Shown piece by piece: positions 7,176-12,950 of a DNA stretch of 12,950 bases. The stretch's first letter is position 1; every line of letters begins with the position of its first letter. The notes under the pieces are model-generated. The model was given only the letters and a program-made list of their open reading frames with translations. It ran no database searches and was not told the DNA's origin. The stretch is from Aalborgiella sp043769295 (GTDB taxonomy: Bacteria > Pseudomonadota > Gammaproteobacteria > Burkholderiales > Burkholderiaceae_C): positions 1 through 12,950 of the forward strand of contig JAYVJL010000164.1 in NCBI GenBank assembly GCA_043769295.1, read 5' to 3'. The position numbers and the translations under genes are program-made.

Positions 7176-7249
7176 GGCGCAGTAACAAAGCGGTTATGTA
7201 CCGGATTGCAAATCCGAGTAGGTCGGTTCGACTCCGGCCTGCGCCTCCA
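7176..7249 (+). tRNA. tRNA-Cys(GCA)
   Basis: A 74-base cloverleaf with acceptor GGCGCAG (7176-7182) paired to CTGCGCC (7239-7245), discriminator T7246 as usual for tRNA-Cys, and CCA at 7247-7249. The anticodon GCA is at 7208-7210. The lowest anticodon-stem pair is a C-A mismatch (7201/7217), where E. coli has G-U. It decodes UGC and UGU. Confidence 0.96.
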
Positions 7250-7254
7250 GAATT

Positions 7255-7289
7255 GCCCTGCCAACGTGTATTGTTGTTAGGGCTTTTTT
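7255..7289 (+). terminator. Intrinsic terminator after tRNA-Cys
   Basis: GCCCT (7255-7259) pairs with AGGGC (7279-7283), and an inner CAAC (7262-7265) pairs with GTTG (7273-7276). A run of six T residues (7284-7289) follows directly. It stands between tRNA-Cys and tRNA-Leu(UAA). Confidence 0.75.
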
Positions 7290-7341
7290 GTTTCACAATG
7301 ACGTAACATATTGCTTGAACTGGTTGCATCAGCTTATCAGT

Positions 7342-7434
7342 GCCTCGATGGTGGAATAGGTAGACACAGCGGATTTAAAATCCGCCGCTTCGTTAATAGC
7401 GGGCGTGCCGGTTCGATTCCGGCTCGAGGCACCA
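7342..7434 (+). tRNA. tRNA-Leu(UAA)
   Basis: A 93-base class II tRNA with acceptor GCCTCGA (7342-7348) paired to TCGAGGC (7424-7430), discriminator A and encoded CCA. The anticodon TAA (7376-7378) sits on a perfect GCGGA/TCCGC stem, and the T arm is GCCGG-TTCGATT-CCGGC. The variable region (7386-7406) is 21 bases, longer than in the E. coli counterpart, with a CGCT/AGCG stem. It decodes UUA and UUG leucine codons. It is third in the cluster. Confidence 0.96.
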
Positions 7435-7477
7435 CTACAATCACTTCTCAAGACAAATAAAAGATTGGCAACCATTT

Positions 7478-8116
7478 ATGTCACGTTTTAACGCCTCCTT
7501 TGAAATCCATGTGCATGGTCAAGTGCCATTGCTCGCTGGCGTCAAATTTGAACAAATCCAGGAAGCTTTGAAACCTTTGTGGAAATATGCGGGCGCGCGT
7601 TCTTTGACCGATGGTGCCAACAGCTCTTATGAAGAAGAGCCTGGCATCAAATTTGACGCGCAAGAGCACCTGTTGCAAATGTGCTGGACGGTGCCAGGTG
7701 ATGAAGATTTCCGTCAGTCCCTGGATGAGATGTGCATGAATCTCAACGAGTTGGCAGAGCAGGGTGCGGCCATTGAAGTGACCTTCTATGATGTTGAGTT
7801 TGATGATGAAGATCGCGATGATAATCCTTCTGCAGAAGATGATTCGCGAGACGACTTCATGATGCTCTTTGTTGGACCGACGCCCGCAGCTATCATGCAA
7901 GTGCAGCGTGATTTGTTGGTCCAGGACGTCGTCAGCATGATGGAGCGGCATTTTGATGGCTCTGAACTTGCCGGCGTTGTTTCCGAGATTGATAAATTAT
8001 TTACCCAGCGGTTTGACGCGCTGGTGAACTCTCTGGAGTTGGGGAAACCCCCGCGCGGTTTGGGTGGTGGCGGTTCTGGACATGGTAATGGTCGACGTCC
8101 CCGTCATTTGCACTGA
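7478..8116 (+). CDS. Conserved hypothetical protein, function unknown
   Basis: The product is 212 residues, soluble, with no signal peptide or membrane segment visible. The first 100 residues look like a compact alpha/beta fold (FNASFEIHVHGQVPLL ... AAIEVTFYDVEF). A very acidic segment follows at about 105-126 (DDEDRDD, AEDDSRDD), then a helical part at about 127-188 and a glycine-rich, basic tail (190-212, GLGGGGSGHGNGRRPRH). Proteins like this occur in Burkholderiales and may carry the label DUF6806, but that name is from memory and uncertain. Coding is supported by the length and compositional pattern. The ATG lies only 43 bp after tRNA-Leu(UAA) with no obvious Shine-Dalgarno, so it may be read from the tRNA transcript. 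No catalytic motif is recognised and no function is assigned. Confidence 0.85.
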   Translation: MSRFNASFEIHVHGQVPLLAGVKFEQIQEALKPLWKYAGARSLTDGANSSYEEEPGIKFDAQEHLLQMCWTVPGDEDFRQSLDEMCMNLNELAEQGAAIEVTFYDVEFDDEDRDDNPSAEDDSRDDFMMLFVGPTPAAIMQVQRDLLVQDVVSMMERHFDGSELAGVVSEIDKLFTQRFDALVNSLELGKPPRGLGGGGSGHGNGRRPRHLH

Positions 8117-8198
8117 TTCAATTCATTTTTAGTTGCATTAATTCTTCCTCTCGCTTCAGGTCTTGCCTGCCAAATGCAAAAGGTAGGCGACAATCTGT

Positions 8199-8219
8199 TT
8201 GACAATCGTATTTGATTGT
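8199..8219 (+). promoter_or_regulatory. Candidate -35 box overlapped by a small palindrome
   Basis: TTGACA (8199-8204) is a perfect sigma-70 -35 hexamer. A 6-bp inverted repeat ACAATC (8202-8207) - 6 bases - GATTGT (8214-8219) overlaps it, and GACAATC also occurs at 8189-8195 as a direct repeat 12 bases earlier. No good -10 hexamer is found at 15-19 bases, so the promoter call is weak. The palindrome could be an operator for the downstream transporter operon. Confidence 0.3.
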
Positions 8220-8232
8220 TTTCAGTTGCTTT

Positions 8233-8238
8233 GAGGGG
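8233..8238 (+). promoter_or_regulatory. Ribosome binding site deciding the GTG start of the transporter
   Basis: GAGGGG lies 6 bases before the GTG at 8245. It supports that start over the in-frame TTG at 8212, which has no comparable site. Confidence 0.75.
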
Positions 8239-8244
8239 TCTACT

Positions 8245-9549
8245 GTGTCCGTATTTTCTCAAGATGCCTTGAACCTTGGCGTGCGCAAGCGCGAGGTATT
8301 CGGTTGGGCCATGTACGACTTTGCCAACTCTGGCTATACCACGGTCGTCTTGACTGCAGTTTTTGCAGCCTATTTTGTAGGTGGTATTGCGCACAAAGCA
8401 GAATGGGCTACTTTTGCCTGGACAGCCGCACTCAGTATGTCATACGCAATTGTGATGTTCACCATGCCCAGCTTGGGTGCTTACGCCGACCTGCGGGCTG
8501 CCAAGAAGAGATTATTGTTGCTCACAACGGTAGCCTGTGTGGTCACTACAGCCGCATTGGCGCTGGCGGGGCCGGGCAGCGTGGCATTGGCGATAGTGCT
8601 TATCATTTTGTCCAATACGTTTTATTCCTATGGAGAGTCTTTGACGGCTGCTTTCCTGCCAGAGTTGGCCAAGCCAGAAGCTTTTGGCACGGTGAGCGGC
8701 TGGGGTTGGAGTTTTGGCTACTTTGGTGGCATGCTGGCCTTGGGGCTCAGTCTGGGCTACGTGCTGTGGGCGCAAAGTCAGAATATTTCCGCCGACAAAT
8801 TTGTACCGGTCACCATGCTGATTACCGCGGTCGTTTATGGCACAGCGGCTACCGCGACCTTTTGGCTGCTTGGGGAGCGCGCCACACCCAACCCGAGCGC
8901 CTTGCGCCAAAGCGGTTTTAAAGCGTCGCTTGCGCAGTTAAACACCACTTTTAAAGAGGCTAGGCGCTTCAAAGACTTCATGTGGTTTTTGGCTTGCGGT
9001 GTGTTTTACCAAGGCGGGGTGGCGGTGGCCATCACACTGGCCGCCATCTATGCCGAACAAGTGATTGGTTTTTTACCGCAAGAGACCATGGTATTGATTT
9101 TTGTATTGAACATAGCAGCTGCCGTGGGTGCCTTTGGATTTGGTTATTTTCAGGACAAAGTAGGCCACAAGTTGGCGCTCGGCATCACACTGGTGGGGTG
9201 GACTGCCACCTGCGTGATTGCAGCCATCACCACCACCAAAGGTGGTTTTTGGTACGTTGCCGCTATTGCTGGTTTTTGCATGGGCAGCAGCCAATCGGCG
9301 GGTCGTGCCATGGCAGGCTTGTTTGCACCACCCAAACAACTGGGTGAATTTTTTGGCTTGTGGACTTTTGCCACGCGTTTGGCCAGCATCATTGGGCCAC
9401 TGAGTTATGGCGCTATTACCTGGATGACAGGGGGGAACCAGCGCATTGCCATCATGTCTACCTCCGTGCTGTTTTTGGCGGGTTTGCTGTTGTTGCTACC
9501 CGTCAACGTGCAGCGCGGCCGCGAAGCTGCACTTCGCCAAGCCGCATAA
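8245..9549 (+). CDS. MFS transporter, UMF1 (Atg22-like) family
   Basis: The 434-residue product is an integral membrane protein with about 12 hydrophobic segments. The N-terminal GWAMYDFANSGY (residues 20-31) just before the first membrane helix is the signature of the UMF1/Atg22-like branch of the major facilitator superfamily. The loop motif QDKVGHK and the later GRAMAGLFAPPKQLGEFFGL are also characteristic. Bacterial UMF1 members have no well-established substrate; fungal Atg22 exports amino acids from the vacuole. Transport of an amino acid or other small metabolite across the inner membrane is a family-level guess. The start is GTG with a GAGGGG site. It is followed by a hydrolase gene after 49 bp and then relA, all on one strand, so an operon is likely. 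Confidence 0.88.
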   Translation: MSVFSQDALNLGVRKREVFGWAMYDFANSGYTTVVLTAVFAAYFVGGIAHKAEWATFAWTAALSMSYAIVMFTMPSLGAYADLRAAKKRLLLLTTVACVVTTAALALAGPGSVALAIVLIILSNTFYSYGESLTAAFLPELAKPEAFGTVSGWGWSFGYFGGMLALGLSLGYVLWAQSQNISADKFVPVTMLITAVVYGTAATATFWLLGERATPNPSALRQSGFKASLAQLNTTFKEARRFKDFMWFLACGVFYQGGVAVAITLAAIYAEQVIGFLPQETMVLIFVLNIAAAVGAFGFGYFQDKVGHKLALGITLVGWTATCVIAAITTTKGGFWYVAAIAGFCMGSSQSAGRAMAGLFAPPKQLGEFFGLWTFATRLASIIGPLSYGAITWMTGGNQRIAIMSTSVLFLAGLLLLLPVNVQRGREAALRQAA

Positions 9550-9598
9550 CTTTTTCTCAGCCAATCTATCCAACTCTTTAACCATTCTTTGAGATGCC

Positions 9599-10507
9599 AT
9601 GCTTGAACCCAGCTTGAACTATGTGACGTGTCCTGATGCCAACGGGGGGCATCACATGGCGTATTGGCAGTGGGGTGCTCCCGACAGCGCGCATGTGGTG
9701 GTGTGCGCCCACGGTTTGACGCGGCAGGGCCGTGACTTTGATGTCTTGGCGCGTGCCTTGTGCGCCGCTGCGCAGGGCGAACTGCGCGTGGTATGCCCAG
9801 ACGTGGTGGGGCGTGGCCAAAGCGATTGGCTGAAAGACCCGATGGGCTACCAGCTGCCCACCTATGCGGCCGACATGTTGGCGCTGCTTGCCCGGTTACA
9901 ACCCAAAACATTAGACTGGGTAGGCACCAGCATGGGCGGACTGATTGGCTTGGTGATCACTGGCCAGCCAGACTTGCCTTTGTCCGTACCGGTGCGCAAA
10001 TTGGTGCTCAACGATGTGGGCCCCGTGATTGAGTGGCAAGCCATTCAACGCATTGGTCAATACCTGGGCATCACAGGACGGTTTGCTACCGAGCAGCAAG
10101 CTGCAGACGCTATATGGGCGGTCTCTCGCAGCTTTGGTCCACACACGCCAGAGCAGTGGTTAGCCTTGTCTAAACCCATGCTCAAACCTTGGGTAGATCC
10201 AAAAACAGGCGTGGCTGATGGATTTACCTTGAACTACGACCCTGCGTTGGCAATGCCGTTTGCCGCCATGACGCAAGAAACGGCGCAACAAGGTGAAGCG
10301 CTGCTCTGGGCGCTGTACGACAACATCAAGGCGCAAACCCTCATCACACGCGGTGTCGAGTCTGATTTGCTGTCTGCCGCCACGGCGCTGGCCATGACGC
10401 AGCGCGGTCCGCGGGCCAGGCTGGTGGAGTTTGCCGGCGTTGGACATGCGCCCACATTTGTTCCCACAGATCAGGTACAGACCATTGTTGATTTTTTATT
10501 GCATTGA
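9599..10507 (+). CDS. Alpha/beta hydrolase, substrate unknown
   Basis: The 302-residue product has the alpha/beta-hydrolase fold with a complete triad: nucleophile Ser111 in the elbow GTSMGG (109-114), Asp256 in RGVESDLLS and His283 in GVGHAPTF. The HG pair at 38-39 supplies the oxyanion region, and the DVVGRGQS stretch (68-75) is typical of esterase/lipase-like members. No signal peptide is visible, so it is probably cytoplasmic. It may act as an esterase, lactonase or C-C hydrolase; the sequence does not decide which. It lies 49 bp after the transporter and only 21 bp before relA, indicating co-transcription. The ATG at 9599 has a weak TTGAG upstream. The start is reasonable because strands of the fold begin soon after it. 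Confidence 0.9.
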   Translation: MLEPSLNYVTCPDANGGHHMAYWQWGAPDSAHVVVCAHGLTRQGRDFDVLARALCAAAQGELRVVCPDVVGRGQSDWLKDPMGYQLPTYAADMLALLARLQPKTLDWVGTSMGGLIGLVITGQPDLPLSVPVRKLVLNDVGPVIEWQAIQRIGQYLGITGRFATEQQAADAIWAVSRSFGPHTPEQWLALSKPMLKPWVDPKTGVADGFTLNYDPALAMPFAAMTQETAQQGEALLWALYDNIKAQTLITRGVESDLLSAATALAMTQRGPRARLVEFAGVGHAPTFVPTDQVQTIVDFLLH

Positions 10508-10528
10508 TTTTTTGATGAAGTGAACCGT

Positions 10529-12787
10529 ATGAGTAGCTCCAAGGAAGCAAGCCCGCGTAGCGCCGGCAACGGATTAGACAATCCGGTTGTTCAATTCGAC
10601 ATGTTGGCGCGTGCCAGAGGTTTTGCTGAACCTTTTTTAGCCCATGCCACCCTGGATACGGGCGAAAACACGTGGATACATGCGCAAGCGGTGTCGCAGA
10701 TATTACAAGACATTGGCGGCTCTGAAGCCATGCAGGCTGCCAGCTATTTGATCTACACCTGCGATCACCTGAACAAACCACTGGAGGTGATTGCCCAGGC
10801 CTTTGACGATAACCTGGCTGCTTTGGCCGTTGAAACCACCAAATTGATGCGTGTACAACGGCAAACGCGCGCCGCTGCCGAGTCCTCGCAAGTGGACGGC
10901 AAAGCGTCCGATACCACCGCCGCGCATACGGAGACCGTACGCAAAATGCTGCTGGCTTTTTCTCGGGACTTGCGGGTGGTGATGCTGCGTCTGGCATCGC
11001 GTTTGCAAACCTTGCGCTACTTTGCTGCCAGCAAATCAACCGTGTCACCAAGTTTGGCCCGCGAGTCGCTGCAAGTCTTCGCACCTCTGGCCAACCGCTT
11101 GGGTATTTGGCAGATCAAGTGGGAGATGGAGGATCTCTCGTTCCGGTTTTTAGAACCAGAGACGTACAAGCAAGTCGCACGGCTGCTGGATGAAAAACGC
11201 ACCCTGCGGGAAGACTATGTCACGCATCTGCGTGACACACTAAAAGCCGATTTGGCCAAACTGGGTATCCAAGCCGAGGTACAGGGCCGACCCAAGCACA
11301 TCTACAGCATCGTTAAAAAAATGCGGGGCAAGTCTTTGGACTTTGATCAAGTGCTGGATATACGCGCCCTGCGTGTCGTTGTCGCCGAGCTGGATGACTG
11401 CTACGGCGCTTTAAGTTGGGTGCATGCCCAGTTCTCGCCGATAGCCGACGAGTTTGATGATTACATCGCCAAACCCAAATCCAATGGCTACCAGTCATTG
11501 CATACCGTGGTGCGCGATGCGGCAGGGCAGGCCATTGAGATTCAAATCCGCACGCAAGCCATGCATGACAAAGCCGAGCATGGCGTGGCAGCGCATTGGG
11601 TCTACAAAGAGGCGGGTGCCAAAGGTTATGCGGGTGTGTCGGCAACGGGCAGCTATGACGCAAAAATCGCGGTACTGCGGCAACTGCTGGCCTGGGAGCG
11701 TGATTTGTCCGGCGCAGGTTCAGATGGTCAGCCAGGTGCTGCACCAGATGCCGTCGAAACAACCGCATTGTTGAGCGACCGCATCTACGTTCTCACACCC
11801 GATGCGGCCGTGATCGAGCTGCCTCAGGGTGCGACAGCGGTTGATTTCGCCTACACCGTTCATACCAGCCTGGGCCACCGTTGCCGGGGTGCGCGTCTGG
11901 ACGGCGTGATGGTGCCGCTCAACACGCCACTCAAAAACGGGCAGACTGTCGATATCAGCACGGTAAAAGAGGGCGGTCCTTCGCGCGACTGGCTGAACCC
12001 GGAGCTTGGCTTCCTGAGCAGCCACCGCGCCAAAGCCAAAGTCCGCGCCTGGTTCAATGCCCTGGCGATGCAGGAAACCGTTGCAAAGGGCCGCGAGGCG
12101 GTTGAAAAGCTGCTGCAGCGTGAAGGTAAAACCGCCATTAAGCTGCTTGATTTGGCCACGCAGCTGGGCTTCAAATCGGCAGACGAGTTGTTTGAGGTGG
12201 TGGGCAAGGACGAATTTTCTCTGCGCACGATTGAAGCGTTCTTCAAACCGCCTGTGCCCGAGTTGTCGCCTGAAGAGGTGTTGCTTAAACGTGCCAAAGT
12301 CGACAAAACACCCAAAGGCGGCGTTCTGGTTGTCGGGGTGGACTCCTTGCTCACCCAGCTCGCCAAATGCTGCAAACCTGCGCCTGGCGATGCCATCGGT
12401 GGCTTTGTCACGCGTGGCAAAGGTGTGAGCATACATCGCAGCAATTGCCCCAACTTTCAAGCCCTGGTCACCCGCAATGCGGTACAAGACGAAGGCCGCG
12501 TGATTGATGTGGCCTGGGCCAACCAAAAACAAACCGATCAAAGCGTTTACCCCGTCGATGTGATGATTGAAGCCGTTGACCACCAAGGCCTGTTGCGTGA
12601 AATTTTGGAGGTGTTCTCCAAAGACAAACTCAACGTCATTGCGGCCAACACCCAGTCTGTGCACAGCAGTCAGGGCGATATTGCCTGGATGACCTTCACC
12701 GTTGAAGTGGCGAATTCTGCACGTTTGAACAAGGTGCTCAGCCAAGTGCTGGAAGTGCAGGGCGTGCGTTCTGCGCGCAGACGATAG
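10529..12787 (+). CDS. relA: RelA, ribosome-associated (p)ppGpp synthetase
   Basis: The 752-residue product is a long RelA/SpoT homologue. The N-terminal HD-hydrolase domain is degenerate: the HD and ED residues of SpoT are absent (YTCDHLNKP around 76-84), and the later A-D-R is A-S-R at 156-158. The synthetase domain is intact, with GRPKHIYSI, Asp277 in LDIRALR, EFDDY at 308-312 (the EXDD form of monofunctional RelA) and Glu337 in IEIQIRT. A TGS domain follows (about 417-478), then helical and zinc-finger/RIS regions with Cys614, Cys615, His636 and Cys640, and a C-terminal ACT domain (about 675-748). It makes ppGpp and pppGpp from ATP and GDP/GTP on starved ribosomes. The ATG at 10529 is preferred because GAAG (10517-10520) is well placed; an in-frame GTG at 10520 overlaps that site. 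A tRNA-Val follows. Confidence 0.95.
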   Translation: MSSSKEASPRSAGNGLDNPVVQFDMLARARGFAEPFLAHATLDTGENTWIHAQAVSQILQDIGGSEAMQAASYLIYTCDHLNKPLEVIAQAFDDNLAALAVETTKLMRVQRQTRAAAESSQVDGKASDTTAAHTETVRKMLLAFSRDLRVVMLRLASRLQTLRYFAASKSTVSPSLARESLQVFAPLANRLGIWQIKWEMEDLSFRFLEPETYKQVARLLDEKRTLREDYVTHLRDTLKADLAKLGIQAEVQGRPKHIYSIVKKMRGKSLDFDQVLDIRALRVVVAELDDCYGALSWVHAQFSPIADEFDDYIAKPKSNGYQSLHTVVRDAAGQAIEIQIRTQAMHDKAEHGVAAHWVYKEAGAKGYAGVSATGSYDAKIAVLRQLLAWERDLSGAGSDGQPGAAPDAVETTALLSDRIYVLTPDAAVIELPQGATAVDFAYTVHTSLGHRCRGARLDGVMVPLNTPLKNGQTVDISTVKEGGPSRDWLNPELGFLSSHRAKAKVRAWFNALAMQETVAKGREAVEKLLQREGKTAIKLLDLATQLGFKSADELFEVVGKDEFSLRTIEAFFKPPVPELSPEEVLLKRAKVDKTPKGGVLVVGVDSLLTQLAKCCKPAPGDAIGGFVTRGKGVSIHRSNCPNFQALVTRNAVQDEGRVIDVAWANQKQTDQSVYPVDVMIEAVDHQGLLREILEVFSKDKLNVIAANTQSVHSSQGDIAWMTFTVEVANSARLNKVLSQVLEVQGVRSARRR

Positions 12788-12822
12788 CGGCAAAGATAAA
12801 GACAAAACAGTTGTGCGTCACA

Positions 12823-12850
12823 GTGAAAGTTCGCTTTAGCCTGCTATAAT
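12823..12850 (+). promoter_or_regulatory. Sigma-70 promoter of tRNA-Val
   Basis: The extended -10 TGCTATAAT (12842-12850) contains a perfect TATAAT. A -35 candidate GTGAAA (12823-12828) lies 16 bases upstream. Transcription would start near 12857, about 16 bases before the tRNA 5' end. The -35 begins 35 bases after the relA stop. Confidence 0.75.
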
Positions 12851-12872
12851 CCGCGTTGTCGAACAGACTTTT

Positions 12873-12949
12873 AGGCGCGTAGCTCAGCTGGTTAGAGCAC
12901 TACCTTGACATGGTAGGGGTCGTTGGTTCGAGTCCAATCGTGCCTACCA
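12873..12949 (+). tRNA. tRNA-Val(GAC)
   Basis: A 77-base cloverleaf complete just inside the right edge. The acceptor AGGCGCG (12873-12879) pairs with CGTGCCT (12939-12945), including one G-U; the discriminator is A and CCA is 12947-12949. The anticodon GAC (12907-12909) lies in a TTGACAT loop on a CTACC/GGTAG stem, and the T arm GTTGG-TTCGAGT-CCAAT is regular. The 5' base A is unusual, since most tRNAs begin with G, but the A-T pair closes the stem. It decodes GUC and GUU. Further genes of the same transcript may lie beyond the window. Confidence 0.94.
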
Positions 12950-12950
12950 A

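Noticed and set aside
8165..8188. GCCTGCC ... GGTAGGC hairpin as a terminator after the unknown gene
   Set aside because: The stem is only 7 bp with one wobble and a 10-base loop, and no T-run follows.
10344..11084. Minus-strand open frame of 246 codons
   Set aside because: Antisense to the hydrolase 3' end and relA 5' end; its Arg/Cys/Trp/Gln-rich translation resembles no protein family.
11720..12805. Minus-strand open frame of 361 codons
   Set aside because: It lies wholly antisense to the conserved C-terminal half of relA; its His/Arg/Gly-rich composition is typical of a shadow frame.
1..12950. CRISPR array, insertion sequence, prophage or defence island
   Set aside because: No regularly spaced repeats, transposase, integrase or phage-like genes are seen; gene content is conserved core. 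tRNA genes are present but no adjacent integrase or direct-repeat att copy was found.

Overview
This window looks like an ordinary chromosomal core region of a betaproteobacterium. It most resembles order Burkholderiales and possibly a Comamonadaceae-like lineage, although genus and family cannot be fixed from sequence reading alone. The clues are the protein sequences (trigger factor, ClpP, ClpX, Lon, RelA), the mid-range base composition, a copy of the GAGCTTGTCGAA-type dispersed palindrome familiar from many Burkholderiales, and the tRNA-Leu - tig - clpP - clpX - lon order. There is no prophage, insertion sequence, CRISPR array or toxin cluster, and nothing that looks like a new defence or metabolic system. 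Most of the interest lies in the non-coding segments.

Layout: Positions 1-546 (minus strand) hold the N-terminal 182 codons of HpnC, a hydroxysqualene synthase of the hopanoid/squalene route, cut by the left edge. A palindromic dispersed repeat (578-628) follows, then tRNA-Leu(UAG) (739-825) and a strong hairpin (837-860). Next comes a four-gene proteostasis block: tig (896-2206), clpP (2353-2982), clpX (3151-4422) and lon (4485-6953). The tig-clpP gap contains an intrinsic-terminator-like hairpin and then a good match to a sigma-32 heat-shock promoter whose two elements lie in the arms of a perfect 9-bp inverted repeat. This suggests that clpP can be induced separately from tig.

After lon comes a tRNA cluster, Gly(GCC) - Cys(GCA) - Leu(UAA) (7018-7434), in the same order as the E. 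coli glyW-cysT-leuZ operon. Each of the first two tRNAs is followed by a terminator-like hairpin. A conserved protein of unknown function (7478-8116) starts 43 bp after the last tRNA.

The right part is a probable three-gene operon: an UMF1/Atg22-type MFS transporter (8245-9549), an alpha/beta hydrolase (9599-10507) and relA (10529-12787), the monofunctional (p)ppGpp synthetase with a degenerate HD domain. A good sigma-70 promoter and tRNA-Val(GAC) (12873-12949) close the window.

How the genes work together: trigger factor folds nascent chains at the ribosome exit, ClpXP and Lon degrade damaged or regulatory proteins, and RelA reads amino-acid starvation from uncharged tRNAs on the ribosome. 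The region therefore groups translation, protein quality control and stringent-response functions with several tRNA genes. The transporter, the hydrolase and the unknown protein have no function that can be read from context. No gap longer than about 300 bases lacks a gene.
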